Origin: Psychrobium sp. MM17-31
Lineage (GTDB): Bacteria; Pseudomonadota; Gammaproteobacteria; Enterobacterales; Psychrobiaceae
Direction: 5' to 3'
Assembly (NCBI RefSeq): GCF_022347785.1
Contig: NZ_JAKRGA010000005.1
Span: forward strand, 289,519-353,518
DNA: 64,000 nt
Under the pieces are notes generated by a model. The model saw only the letters and a list, made by a program, of their open reading frames with translations, did no database searches and had not been told where the DNA came from. Both the position numbers and the translations under genes were made by a program. Below, piece after piece: positions 9,686 to 18,860 of the stretch; the first letter of the stretch is position 1; each line of letters opens with the position of its first letter.

Positions 9686-10267
9686 TTGCCATCATTAAGC
9701 CCTAATGCCTTGATTAGTAAATGTAAAAAACAACCTTTAACAATATTGGTCATGATTGTTTGTGGCGTGGTCTATGCTGCTTTTTGGCAAAATGGGCTCG
9801 ACGCTATTTCACTATGGTTTATGCAACAACAGTTCTCGTTTTCCTCCAGTTGGCAGCTTGTAACTCCTAGCTTCATTCATTACACACCACTACATCTCAT
9901 TACTAATCTCGCAGTATGGTGGATTTTATGCCAAAGGCTTAAGCGCTATAACCAATGGTTTTTGCTGTTACTTTTTGTTGTTAGTGCTGCAACTTCGAAC
10001 CTAAGTCAATGGCTAGTAACAGGCCCTGAATTTGGCGGACTTTCGGGGGTTAACTACGCTTTATTAGGCTACTTGTTAATTGGATTTCAATTAACGAAAG
10101 ACGAAGAGTTCAAAGTCGATCCTCTTTTGATTGGATTGTTACTTTTAATGATTCCACTTGGTTTTAGTGAGTTGATGGGTAAATATGCAAACTTCGCCCA
10201 TTTAGGTGGTTTGATTGTCGGTGGCTTATTTGCAACCATTCAATTTGCGGTATTTAAAAAACAGTAA
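9686..10267 (+). CDS. Rhomboid family intramembrane serine protease
   Basis: Inner-membrane protease that cleaves transmembrane substrates. The catalytic dyad is Ser120 in GGLSG and His172 in FAHLGG; the oxyanion-side HxxxN motif is His70/Asn74. It has six hydrophobic segments and no N-terminal cytoplasmic domain, so at 193 residues it is shorter than E. coli GlpG (276). The start is a TTG at 9686, kept because the next ATG (9752) would cut the first membrane segment; this start is uncertain. It is followed 11 bp later by a GNAT gene. Substrate unknown. Confidence 0.85.
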   Translation: MPSLSPNALISKCKKQPLTILVMIVCGVVYAAFWQNGLDAISLWFMQQQFSFSSSWQLVTPSFIHYTPLHLITNLAVWWILCQRLKRYNQWFLLLLFVVSAATSNLSQWLVTGPEFGGLSGVNYALLGYLLIGFQLTKDEEFKVDPLLIGLLLLMIPLGFSELMGKYANFAHLGGLIVGGLFATIQFAVFKKQ

Positions 10268-10278
10268 AAGGATTTGTT

Positions 10279-11097
10279 ATGACGACATTACGCCCGATGT
10301 ACATGAGCGATCTAGTAACAGTATTAAAAATCATAGATGCCCACGACGAAGACGATGCAACAGCTGCTGAAGATGATTATCAGAGTGACGGTATCGAAAA
10401 TCAATTCGTTTTAGAACTCGGTGAAAAAATTATAGGTGTAACTGGCTACAGAGCTATAGAGGCTAGCGACAATAGTTACTGGTTATCGTGGACCTATTTA
10501 TCACCGGATTATCAACGACAAGGGCTAGGCAGGCAGTTACTGCAACAATTAACCGATAAACTACGAGAAAAGTCAGCTCGTAAGCTATTTGTAAAAGTGT
10601 CTGACTATTGTGAAGACGGTAAAAAACTATACGAAAATGCCTTTCATGCCTATCGCTCATTTGGTTTTACCGAAGAAGTTATCAATAGAGATTTTTACGA
10701 AGAAGGCGAAAGCCAGCACATATTGAGTTTTGATTTTTCTAATAAATCTCAAAATGTGGAATCGGAAGCTCAAGGAAAAAAGATCATCGAAGAACGCCCT
10801 AATATCCAATTTTGCGGATTATATGAAATTGCTGAGACAGATGGCTCTTATTCTTTTCGGTGGGAAGTTAAAGAAACTAAAAAACTCTTTGCTAAACGAA
10901 ACTTTACTGCGGTCGACGTACAAACTGGCATCGACGCCGCTAAAGAACAAGGTGCTCGAAAAATATACTTGACCTTTCCGTCAAATTTGCCTTTAATTCA
11001 CAAGCCGCTGCAGGATGCTGGTTTCGATTACGTCGGTTGCCTGTCAGATTATTATGAAGACGGCATACACGAATATCATTTTGTTTACAGTTTCTAA
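10279..11097 (+). CDS. GNAT acetyltransferase with extra C-terminal domain
   Basis: 272 residues. The N-terminal half (1-150) is a clear GNAT domain with motif A YQRQGLGRQLLQQL and a C-terminal SFGF turn. The second half (165-272) has GNAT-like secondary structure and ends in DAGFDYVG but lacks a recognisable acetyl-CoA motif, so it may be a degenerate second copy. An AAGGA ribosome site precedes the ATG. It lies between the rhomboid gene and the polyamine genes; polyamine acetylation is possible but only inferred from position. Confidence 0.75.
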   Translation: MTTLRPMYMSDLVTVLKIIDAHDEDDATAAEDDYQSDGIENQFVLELGEKIIGVTGYRAIEASDNSYWLSWTYLSPDYQRQGLGRQLLQQLTDKLREKSARKLFVKVSDYCEDGKKLYENAFHAYRSFGFTEEVINRDFYEEGESQHILSFDFSNKSQNVESEAQGKKIIEERPNIQFCGLYEIAETDGSYSFRWEVKETKKLFAKRNFTAVDVQTGIDAAKEQGARKIYLTFPSNLPLIHKPLQDAGFDYVGCLSDYYEDGIHEYHFVYSF

Positions 11098-11142
11098 ACT
11101 GCCAACACCGTGACAAAGATTACTTAATCAAGGAAGCACATC

Positions 11143-11739
11143 ATGAACAAATCAGTATTTACCATCGTTAAAGTCGTTGCTATTGCAGCTATTATCGGCT
11201 GGGTTTTCTTTTCTAATGACTCAAACGACACAGAATATGCGAAAGACGAAATCGATCTAAACTTAGTACTCGACGTTACAGTTGAAACACTGCATACAGT
11301 ATCTGAAAATACCCCAGAAGGAACCGACGCCGATCAGGCATTTATCGGTCTAGCAGATGCCCTAGCTGTTGATTACAATAAATCTCAGCCAGCGATTTAC
11401 AAGTCTGAAATTGGCGTTTCTCCTCAAGTTGACGCTTCATTACTTGCCTTTGCTGACGACAACAAAAATAAAGAGTTAGATGAAAATGAAGTGGCACTAT
11501 TTAAAATTGAAATCGACGGTGAAAATGCGCGTATCATAGCCTCAAGTCGCAGTGGTGCAGTAAACGATCATCATTTCAGTGGTACAGCTCTTATAGCTGG
11601 TTACTTAATTGGTTCAATGTTAACTCGTCAGCGCGCAGCTGGGGTATCGTCAAAATCACTTGCTAATAAGAAAACGATTACATCAAGAGAAGCCGCCAAG
11701 GCTCGTGCAGGTTCAGGTAGCCACTCTAAAGGTAAATAA
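11143..11739 (+). CDS. Membrane-anchored protein with EF-hand-like loop, polyamine-cluster neighbour
   Basis: 198 residues with one N-terminal membrane anchor (residues 7-24) and the rest probably periplasmic. A calcium-loop-like stretch DDNKNKELDENE lies near residues 106-117. A glycine-rich hydrophobic segment (TALIAGYLIGSML, about 148-160) is followed by a basic Ser/Ala/Lys tail. I do not recognise the family. It precedes the membrane spermidine synthase and is separated from it by a terminator-like hairpin. Some bacteria carry small membrane proteins of unknown function next to membrane-type spermidine synthase and speD, and this may be one. Confidence 0.55.
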   Translation: MNKSVFTIVKVVAIAAIIGWVFFSNDSNDTEYAKDEIDLNLVLDVTVETLHTVSENTPEGTDADQAFIGLADALAVDYNKSQPAIYKSEIGVSPQVDASLLAFADDNKNKELDENEVALFKIEIDGENARIIASSRSGAVNDHHFSGTALIAGYLIGSMLTRQRAAGVSSKSLANKKTITSREAAKARAGSGSHSKGK

Positions 11740-11754
11740 GTTCATACCTCTTAT

Positions 11755-11785
11755 ACAACAAAGGGCTCTTCGAGCTCTTTGTTGT
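11755..11785 (+). terminator. Terminator-like hairpin before the spermidine synthase gene
   Basis: ACAACAAAGGGCTC pairs with GAGCTCTTTGTTGT (one G-U) around a 3-nt loop, followed by a T-rich stretch. It lies 45 bp upstream of the next ATG, so it either ends the upstream transcript or attenuates read-through. Confidence 0.75.
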
Positions 11786-11829
11786 TTGTCTATTTGCGCT
11801 ATATCCCTCTATCTAACTGAAAAATAACT

Positions 11830-13374
11830 ATGTCTACTCCACAAAGCGTCACCAGTAGAGACTTGTCTGATCAACAAGCGCGTATTCTACTTTTTTCCAT
11901 TCTTATCGTAGCGCTGTGCGGCATTGTCTACGAACTAATTATTGGTACAGTTTCATCCTATTTGCTGGGTAATAGCGTCTACCAATTCTCCCTCACCATT
12001 GGTGTGTTTATGTTCGCAATGGGCGTAGGTTCGTTGATATCAAAATACTTCGACGATCAATTTGTTCGCAATTTTATTACGATAGAAATAGCCATTGCCA
12101 TGATTGGCGGTATTTGTAGTATTTTGCTGTTCATGACATTCCCATACGCTAGAGGGCTCTATGAGCTAGTCATGTATAGCCTAATACTAATTATCGGCGC
12201 TTTAGTCGGTATGGAAATTCCAATATTAACCACACTTCTATCGAAGCGAAAAAGCACTAAAGACTCTATAGCCAATGTAATGTCATTAGATTATTTAGGC
12301 GCATTAATAGGGTCGGTATCATTTCCGTTATTACTGCTGCCCACACTTGGATTAGTACAATCTTCCTTTGCAATTGGTTTGATTAATATTAGCGTTGCCA
12401 TAGTTAACGTACTGGTTTTCAAAGATCATCTCCGTAACTACAAAGTAATGCGCAATAGCTGCTTTGCGATTCTCGCCTTGTTGATTGGCTTTATCGTTTA
12501 CGGCACCAAAATAACCAGTTTTGCAGAGAAACACCTTTATTTTGATCAGGTGGTTTATTCTCAGCAAACCCCTTATCAAAAATTAGTCGTTACTCGTTCA
12601 ACAACAAACCGCGATCGAAAGCTTTACATTGACGGCCATATCCAATTTTCATCACGCGATGAATATCGCTATCACGAAAACTTAGTTCACCCTACACTTT
12701 CAGTTGCTGGTTCTCGTAAAAATGTGCTTATTCTAGGAGGTGGTGACGGCTTAGCCGCAAGAGAAATTTTAAAATATGACGATGTTGAGCAAGTTCATTT
12801 AGTGGATATTGATCCAGAAATGACTAGGATTGCTAAAGAGCTACCTTTTCTAAAACGACTCAACGAAAAAAGTATGTGGTCACCAAAGGTGACAGCTTTT
12901 AACGAAGACGCGTTTAGTTTTATCAATAAACCGGGAATTTTATACGACCGCGTAATTGTCGATATGCCAGATCCACATAACGAAGCCATCAATAAACTCT
13001 ACTCCAAAGAGTTTTACACCATGATAAAACGCAGAATGGCCGACAATGGCGTATTAGTGACTCAAAGTTCATCTCCTTTTTTCACCCGTCAGGTATTTTG
13101 GTGTATTGAAAAAACACTCGACCACGTATTTTCAAACACGCTTAGCTATCAAACAACACTGCCATCATTTGGCATTTGGGGATTTAACATGGCCCGTAAA
13201 GGAGCAAGCTTACCTAACGAGTTTACATTTGATATTCCGACGAGAGCCATTACCGCTGAGACAATGTCTGCAGCAATGGTGTTTTCAAAAGATATGACGA
13301 AGGTCGATACACCAGTTAACACCATCATGGTGCCAAAACTATATCATCTGTATATCGAAGATTTGAGCCGCTAA
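11830..13374 (+). CDS. speE: Membrane-fused spermidine synthase (aminopropyltransferase)
   Basis: 514 residues. About seven hydrophobic segments fill residues 18-225. A cytoplasmic aminopropyltransferase domain follows, with the decarboxylated-SAM motif GGGDGLAAREIL near residue 301, the VDIDPEM acidic loop, and DMPDPHNEA as the catalytic loop. It should transfer aminopropyl from decarboxylated SAM to putrescine. The partner SpeD is encoded convergently and the two stop codons overlap by 4 bp. The role of the membrane domain is unknown; the polyamine made could be other than spermidine. Confidence 0.85.
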   Translation: MSTPQSVTSRDLSDQQARILLFSILIVALCGIVYELIIGTVSSYLLGNSVYQFSLTIGVFMFAMGVGSLISKYFDDQFVRNFITIEIAIAMIGGICSILLFMTFPYARGLYELVMYSLILIIGALVGMEIPILTTLLSKRKSTKDSIANVMSLDYLGALIGSVSFPLLLLPTLGLVQSSFAIGLINISVAIVNVLVFKDHLRNYKVMRNSCFAILALLIGFIVYGTKITSFAEKHLYFDQVVYSQQTPYQKLVVTRSTTNRDRKLYIDGHIQFSSRDEYRYHENLVHPTLSVAGSRKNVLILGGGDGLAAREILKYDDVEQVHLVDIDPEMTRIAKELPFLKRLNEKSMWSPKVTAFNEDAFSFINKPGILYDRVIVDMPDPHNEAINKLYSKEFYTMIKRRMADNGVLVTQSSSPFFTRQVFWCIEKTLDHVFSNTLSYQTTLPSFGIWGFNMARKGASLPNEFTFDIPTRAITAETMSAAMVFSKDMTKVDTPVNTIMVPKLYHLYIEDLSR

Positions 13375-13841
13375 CCGCGCAAGATATTTTTCACTTCAAC
13401 ACGCTCAGGTTGGAATATAGATTCCAATAACGAAATCGCTTTTTCTGGCTGAGCATTACCACACATAAAGGCATCAAAAGCGGCATAATTCAGCTCCGGC
13501 CATGTGTGAACACTAATGTGTGATTCGGCAAGCAAAGCTACGCCTGTAATACCGCCACCACCAGCAAAGGTGTGAATATGTATGTGCAATAAGGTTGCGC
13601 CAGCAACTTGTGCGGCTTGAGTAAGTGCATCTTCCATCAACTCGATATTATTGAGATCTGAAGCACCATGAAAGTCCGCAATAAGGTGTTTTCCAGTATT
13701 ACCAATGACTGCAGAAACGTCACCCTCAACATTATTTTTACTACTGTCAGCAACGTCACCTGACGAATATGACTTACTAATTTGTTTATCAATCATGGGG
13801 TTGGTTACGACGTAATTCGCATCATTTACCGTGCTATTCAT
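13371..13841 (-). CDS. speD: S-adenosylmethionine decarboxylase proenzyme (prokaryotic class)
   Basis: Makes decarboxylated SAM, the aminopropyl donor for spermidine synthase. The proenzyme self-cleaves before Ser107 (AESHIS), which becomes the pyruvoyl cofactor; His112 in VHTWPE and Cys127 in FMCGN complete the active site. At 156 residues it is longer than the usual 120-130 because of a polar N-terminal extension of about 48 residues before GKHLI; Met16 is an alternative start that would shorten it. Convergent with speE, with overlapping stops. Confidence 0.9.
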   Translation of the reverse strand: MNSTVNDANYVVTNPMIDKQISKSYSSGDVADSSKNNVEGDVSAVIGNTGKHLIADFHGASDLNNIELMEDALTQAAQVAGATLLHIHIHTFAGGGGITGVALLAESHISVHTWPELNYAAFDAFMCGNAQPEKAISLLESIFQPERVEVKNILRG

Positions 13842-13941
13842 TGGTAATCTAGTCCTTTATACAATGCTGTGCTGTGCTGTGGTGCATTAAATTTCTGTTG
13901 CTCGACTATAGCACAGAGTTAGCAATAATGAACAAGTCGGT

Positions 13942-14355
13942 TTAGCGCCGATGAGACACACTGTGATTGATCAGTTGAGGCCAAAAATAGACAAGCAGCC
14001 ATGAAATCAAACTCGCCAGCCCAATTCCTGCTAAATCAGCCAAATAATCGTAAATATCTAAGGTGCGACTAGGTAAGAAATGTTGACTCAGTTCTTCGAT
14101 AGTTACAAACAATAAAACGGCACTACTACCCCAATAACAGTGGATTTTTTTCCAATGCCATGTTCGACATTTAGTTGAGAGATTAGCGAGTAAGGTGAGC
14201 GTGCCAAAAATGCAGAAATGACCAATTTTATCGCCATGGGGAAGCTGGGTAAAAAACTTAAACCAGCCAACCATTTGGCCGGTATTGGCGAGATAAATAA
14301 CCCAAATGATAAAACAAGAAAAACAAACGGCTAAAGCGACAAATAATCGATGCAT
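13942..14355 (-). CDS. VanZ-like family membrane protein
   Basis: 137 residues with about four membrane segments. It has the VanZ-like pattern DKIGHFCIFG early and EELSQ, RTLDIYDYLADLAG late (conserved E, Q, R, D, D, N/L, G positions). Named after a teicoplanin-resistance accessory gene, but in gammaproteobacteria the family is general and of unknown role. It stands alone between speD and the LptA-like gene. Confidence 0.8.
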   Translation of the reverse strand: MHRLFVALAVCFSCFIIWVIYLANTGQMVGWFKFFTQLPHGDKIGHFCIFGTLTLLANLSTKCRTWHWKKIHCYWGSSAVLLFVTIEELSQHFLPSRTLDIYDYLADLAGIGLASLISWLLVYFWPQLINHSVSHRR

Positions 14356-14433
14356 AACAATTAGTGCGTGAGTAAATGAATAAAAGACAGCTCACTTTAA
14401 CCCTTTAAAACTGTACCTAATCTTGCTGTGAAA

Positions 14434-14766
14434 TTATTTTGAAATAAGCGTTAAATGCTCACTGGAAATAATGATTTGGCCGTCTTTTTGACGCAAGGTA
14501 ACCTCATCACCTTTTGCCACTACATTGTCGAATTCGAGCTCAACATTACCACTCAACACGCGCGTATTATCACTCATTTTAACGATTTGAGAGTTAGAAC
14601 GAGTGGTTAATGGACCAGAGTATTGAATAATCACATTGCCGTTAAATGCATGAGTGCCAGCGTTAATAGAAGTGGTTTGTTGTTGTGCAGTGATAGTGAA
14701 GTCTTGTGCAAAGCACGCGCCTGAGGTTAACGCTAAGAAGGCTAGAGAAGCTGATAGTTTTTTCAT
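14434..14766 (-). CDS. Small periplasmic LptA/OstA-like protein
   Basis: 110 residues with a signal peptide (MKKLSASLAFLALTSGACFA) and a beta-rich mature part: AFNGNVIIQYSG, then VLSGNVELEFDNVVAKGDEVTLRQKDG, matching the repeating beta-jellyroll style of the OstA-like domain in LPS-transport LptA. It is shorter than true LptA (about 180) and has no lptB/lptC neighbour, so it is probably a paralogue of unknown role. AAGGA lies upstream of the ATG. Confidence 0.6.
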   Translation of the reverse strand: MKKLSASLAFLALTSGACFAQDFTITAQQQTTSINAGTHAFNGNVIIQYSGPLTTRSNSQIVKMSDNTRVLSGNVELEFDNVVAKGDEVTLRQKDGQIIISSEHLTLISK

Positions 14767-14944
14767 AATAGTCTGATTTCCTTATTTGAAGTTGTGCTAG
14801 ATACTCTAGATACAACTTTATCGAGTCCTTGATGAACATATACCCAACCAATATATTGCGGTGGCTTGAACATAAACTAACAGAATAAAAAGGCGCTGGC
14901 CATAAGTTAGGGTATGACCAGCGCAAAACCTCCACAATAAAGGG

Positions 14945-16330
14945 TTACTCGCTATAGAATCGCGATTCGTGCTTAATTAATACTTCGCCAGTTTCCATAT
15001 CGCTGATAATAAATTCGATAGGAAGTACGCGGCGCGGTAAATTCACCGGATCAGCCGTTAGCGTAATGACCTGTGACGACATCTCGCCTGAATCTATGGC
15101 AAAGGTTTTAGTCAAACTCGATTGAATACCATCGATACCAGTTGCACGAATACTAAAGCTGCGCGCTTGTGGCGCTTTGTTTAGCAGCTTGAGTTGATAG
15201 CTATTCTCTATTAAATCGTCGTTATTAATGCGATATAGCACGTTGCGATCGCGCAGAATATTGAGCTCAACATCTGAGCGCGTGAACCAATAACCTGCCA
15301 TTGCCGCGAATATCAAGATACAAGCGATGCCATAACCAATTATTTTTGCTCTAAACAAATGCGTTTTACCGCCTTTAAGTTCGTGTTCACTAGTAAAACT
15401 AATCAAGCCTTTCGGATAATTAAACTGCGACATAGTTTGATCACAAGCATCGACACAAGCACCACAGTTAATGCATTCATATTGCAAGCCATGACGAATA
15501 TCGATACCTGTCGGACACACATCAACACACAAATTACAATCAACACAATCACCTAAGCCCATGGCTTTGTGATCGTCTTTACGGCGACGACGGCCACGAT
15601 CTTCACCACGGGTCGCGTCATAGCCAACAAGCAAGGTATCTTTGTCGAACATCGCCGATTGAAAACGCGCGTAAGGACACATGTGCAAACACATTTTCTC
15701 TTTTAAGAAACCAGCATTGCCCCAAGTACACACTGCAAAAAAGACAATCCAAAACCACGCTAAACCGCCGAGAGAGCCATCGACGATACTCGTGTAAAGT
15801 TCGAGCGGCGGCATAAAATATGAGATAAAGGTTGTCGCCGTTAAAAACGCCACCACAATCCAACTTGTGTGTTTAAGGCTCTTCTTAACGAACTTCTCGC
15901 CGTTCATTTTTTGCTTGTCGAGCTTAATACGTTTATTGCGGCTACCTTCAATCTTTTCCTCTAACCAGAAAAACATGAATAACCAATGAGTTTGTGGACA
16001 CAAAAAGCCACACCACACACGTCCTAACCACGTTGTGACAAAAAAGAGTGCGAATGCGGCCACCATAAAGAGGCCTGCAACTACGGGAAAGTCCTGCGGG
16101 TATAAGGTACTGCCAAAAACGTGCATTTGACGATTGGCGAGATCGAGATAGATGGCGGAATGACCACCGATTTCTATCCAAGGTAAAACGACGAATAACG
16201 TCATTAAAAACATGGCAATACCACGACGGATACGTTGGTATTTACCCTTTTGTTCGCGCACATAAATGGCGCTTTTCTGATTACTACCAGGGGCAATAAT
16301 CAGATCTTTTGGATCGATGTTTACGGACAT
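14945..16330 (-). CDS. ccoG: Cytochrome c oxidase accessory protein CcoG (FixG/RdxA)
   Basis: Inner-membrane iron-sulfur protein needed for copper handling in cbb3 oxidase assembly. Five hydrophobic segments surround N-terminal cysteines (WCGFLCPQ). A two-cluster ferredoxin segment carries CVDCNLCVDVCP and CINCGACVDAC. The C-terminal 100 residues form an Ig-like periplasmic domain. 461 residues is normal. No ccoNOPQ, ccoH, ccoI or ccoS is adjacent in the window, so it is separated here from its usual partners. Confidence 0.92.
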   Translation of the reverse strand: MSVNIDPKDLIIAPGSNQKSAIYVREQKGKYQRIRRGIAMFLMTLFVVLPWIEIGGHSAIYLDLANRQMHVFGSTLYPQDFPVVAGLFMVAAFALFFVTTWLGRVWCGFLCPQTHWLFMFFWLEEKIEGSRNKRIKLDKQKMNGEKFVKKSLKHTSWIVVAFLTATTFISYFMPPLELYTSIVDGSLGGLAWFWIVFFAVCTWGNAGFLKEKMCLHMCPYARFQSAMFDKDTLLVGYDATRGEDRGRRRRKDDHKAMGLGDCVDCNLCVDVCPTGIDIRHGLQYECINCGACVDACDQTMSQFNYPKGLISFTSEHELKGGKTHLFRAKIIGYGIACILIFAAMAGYWFTRSDVELNILRDRNVLYRINNDDLIENSYQLKLLNKAPQARSFSIRATGIDGIQSSLTKTFAIDSGEMSSQVITLTADPVNLPRRVLPIEFIISDMETGEVLIKHESRFYSE

Positions 16331-16448
16331 GCTCTTGCTACTTTTTAATAAATTTATACCTCGCTATTGGCAAGTAGCGCGCCAATTTAAAACAAAAATA
16401 ACCTATTGAATATTAATGAAATTTAATTTTATCGCCCAAGACAACAAC

Positions 16449-16484
16449 GCGATATATCGCGACACCCACGACATATCGCGCACA
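16449..16484. promoter_or_regulatory. ATATCGCG repeat element upstream of ccoG
   Basis: The perfect palindrome GCGATATATCGC is followed 9 bp later by a second half-palindromic CGACATATCGCG, giving two ATATCGCG copies. It lies in the 173-bp gap between the DHH gene and ccoG on the ccoG upstream side. It could be an operator or a hairpin; no named regulator site matches. Confidence 0.35.
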
Positions 16485-16503
16485 ATGTATTATTTAAAGG
16501 CAA

Positions 16504-17316
16504 TTAAATATCGATTGCCGGCTTGTCGACAGCAAAGCCTGCTGCGTGAAAGTGACCACCACCGCCATATTGCTCAGCCACTTTGGCCACATCGATACCG
16601 TCTTTAGCTGAGCGCAGCGAATAAACGCGTTTGTCCAAACGGTCGAAATATAATGCCGCAAACGGATAACCTTGCGCCAATTGCTCTCCCATTTCACTAA
16701 TGAGATGCGTCGCATTAACACAAGGGACGCGATAACCGCCGATAGTTGCCATTGGCACCTTATCTCCCTGTGGTGTTTTCGCCAACTGTAGGTTTTGATA
16801 ATCGACAATAGCACTGCCTTTAACAATTAATTCAGCAACTTTCTCGTCGTCGAGATACGGTTGCCACACATCAAGCTGCTTTGGCAGAGTTAACAACGCC
16901 GCTGAAACTTCTTTACTCTGCGGCAGCTGCCACCGCCACAAATCGCGGTCTTGCACGTATTTCAACACTAGTGGCGTTGGCAATTCAGGATTTAAGGTTT
17001 CCCAAGTTAGCACCGCGCCTGAGCGTGTCATATCAAATACGCAATAATCTAAACCGTCGAGATCTTCCATCGCACTTTTATGATGATCGATTACCGTCAG
17101 TTTTTCAGCTTGCTGATTAAGGGAAATTAAGGTTTGGCGATCATAAGAAAAGTCGACAATAAACACCGTTTTCCCTGTCACATCAGGCGCTTCATGGCCG
17201 TATTGCGCTGGCAAATAATCACACTCAACACCCAGCTTGTCGCAATACAGCTTAACCGCTAACGCCGCACCAAAACCGTCGGCACAATCCTTGTGGTAAA
17301 TACATAAATAACTCAT
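16504..17316 (-). CDS. DHH/DHHA1 family phosphoesterase
   Basis: 270 residues. The N-terminal HKDCADG and central VIDHHKS (the DHH motif) bind the metals of this phosphoesterase superfamily. The C-terminal GGGGHFHAAGF is the DHHA1 substrate-binding signature. Relatives cleave short oligonucleotides, pAp or cyclic dinucleotides; which applies here cannot be told. The start has an AAAGGG ribosome site. It lies between ccoG and a sigma-54 activator, all on the same strand. Confidence 0.85.
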   Translation of the reverse strand: MSYLCIYHKDCADGFGAALAVKLYCDKLGVECDYLPAQYGHEAPDVTGKTVFIVDFSYDRQTLISLNQQAEKLTVIDHHKSAMEDLDGLDYCVFDMTRSGAVLTWETLNPELPTPLVLKYVQDRDLWRWQLPQSKEVSAALLTLPKQLDVWQPYLDDEKVAELIVKGSAIVDYQNLQLAKTPQGDKVPMATIGGYRVPCVNATHLISEMGEQLAQGYPFAALYFDRLDKRVYSLRSAKDGIDVAKVAEQYGGGGHFHAAGFAVDKPAIDI

Positions 17317-17362
17317 CTCAACTGCCCTTTTTCAAATCTGTTTCTTGCTTTAATTTCGCGGA

Positions 17363-18790
17363 TTATTCTGGCCTTGCTATCGCCAATTTCTTCATTCTCG
17401 AACGCAACGTACTCTCTGGCAACTGCAAAACGGCAGCTGCACCTGTTTTGCCGCCAATACGCCATTGGCAATGCTTTAATACGCGCTCAATGTGTTCTCG
17501 CTCAGCTTCAGCCATAGTGCACATGGCTTTATTGCTCTTATTGCCATTTGCACTGAGCTCACGCCTAACTTCCATGATGTCATTGGTGGTTAAAATAGCC
17601 TCGTGTTCAAGCACATTTTGCAGCTCACGAATATTGCCCGGCCAATGATATTGCTTAAGTTTTGTTAGGCTTTTCTTTTTGATACCACGAATGTTTTTAC
17701 CTAACTTGGCATTGAGCTTGTGAATAATCTCATGGCATAGCGGTTCGATGTCTTCAATACGCTCACGTAGCGGTGGAATATGAATTGGAAACACATTGAG
17801 GCGATAAAATAAATCCATCCGAAACGTGCCTTCATCCACCATTTTCTGTAAATCGCGATTAGTAGCGGCAATAACTCGAATATCCACCTTAATAGTTTTA
17901 TTGCCACCGACCCGTTCAAACTCTTGCTCTTGCAGCACCTGTAGTAACTTGCCCTGCGCACTTAATGACAGCTCACCAATTTCATCGAGAAATAAGGTGC
18001 CGTTATTGGCGATTTCAAAACGTCCTTTACGGCGTTCAATTGCCCCTGTAAAGGCACCGCGTTCGTGACCAAAGAGTTCAGACTCCAACAGGTTATCAGC
18101 AAAGGCCGCACAGTTAACTTTAATCAACGGCGTGTTGCTACGCGGACTGAGCTGATGAATATTACGCGCCACCAGCTCTTTACCAGTGCCGTTTTCGCCG
18201 AGGATTAATACGGTGCTTTGTGTTTGTGCCACCAACTCAAGCTGCATTAGCATTTTTTCAAACTGCACACTGTGACCAACCAGCCCTTGACCAGACCATT
18301 GTTGCTGCAGCTCGTTAATGAGGTAGGTGTTTTCTGTTTGCAGCTGTTTTGACAGCGTTTTTACTTCGTCCAACGCGTCGTGAAGGGCTTTTTCGGCTGT
18401 TTTTTGCCGAGTTACATCGCGAAATACCGCGACAGCGCCAATGATGTTGCCATCTCGATAAACCGCCGTAGTCGTGTATTCCACAGGAAATGACGAGCCG
18501 TCTTTGCGCCAGAAAACTTCACCACTGACTTCGCGGCTTACACCGTCTTTAAGGGTGCCATAAATTTTACATTCGCAAGCGGGATAATGACTGCCATCAG
18601 CATGGCTGTGGTGGTGGTATTGATGAATGTTGTGACCGAGCATTTCGCTGTTTTTCCAGCCTGTCATGCGTTCGGCAGCGGGGTTTATAAATACTGCATT
18701 GCCATCTAAGTCAAAGCCATAAATGCCTTCACCTACGGCGTTTAACAGCAAATCAGAATCGGCTAAATATTGTTTTATCTCTTGAAACAT
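17363..18790 (-). CDS. PAS-domain sigma-54-dependent transcriptional activator
   Basis: 475 residues. A PAS sensor (about 12-130) contains two closely spaced cysteines (ACEC). The AAA+ domain has Walker A GENGTGKE, the sigma-54-contacting GAFTGA loop and Walker B TLFLDEIGE. A Fis-type helix-turn-helix lies at the C-terminus (GAAAVLQLPESTLRSRMKKL). It has no receiver domain, so it probably responds to a ligand or redox signal through PAS rather than to a kinase. No obvious -24/-12 promoter target is adjacent. Confidence 0.9.
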   Translation of the reverse strand: MFQEIKQYLADSDLLLNAVGEGIYGFDLDGNAVFINPAAERMTGWKNSEMLGHNIHQYHHHSHADGSHYPACECKIYGTLKDGVSREVSGEVFWRKDGSSFPVEYTTTAVYRDGNIIGAVAVFRDVTRQKTAEKALHDALDEVKTLSKQLQTENTYLINELQQQWSGQGLVGHSVQFEKMLMQLELVAQTQSTVLILGENGTGKELVARNIHQLSPRSNTPLIKVNCAAFADNLLESELFGHERGAFTGAIERRKGRFEIANNGTLFLDEIGELSLSAQGKLLQVLQEQEFERVGGNKTIKVDIRVIAATNRDLQKMVDEGTFRMDLFYRLNVFPIHIPPLRERIEDIEPLCHEIIHKLNAKLGKNIRGIKKKSLTKLKQYHWPGNIRELQNVLEHEAILTTNDIMEVRRELSANGNKSNKAMCTMAEAEREHIERVLKHCQWRIGGKTGAAAVLQLPESTLRSRMKKLAIARPE

Positions 18791-18860
18791 CTGTCACAAA
18801 CCCAAGACCACGAAATATCGAGGGTATTGTGACAGAGTTATTTAACCTTGAATAGCGTTA

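Noticed and set aside
14663-14935. Minus-strand frame overlapping the LptA-like gene start
   Set aside because: It overlaps a gene with a clear signal peptide and ribosome site, and its sequence shows no domain.
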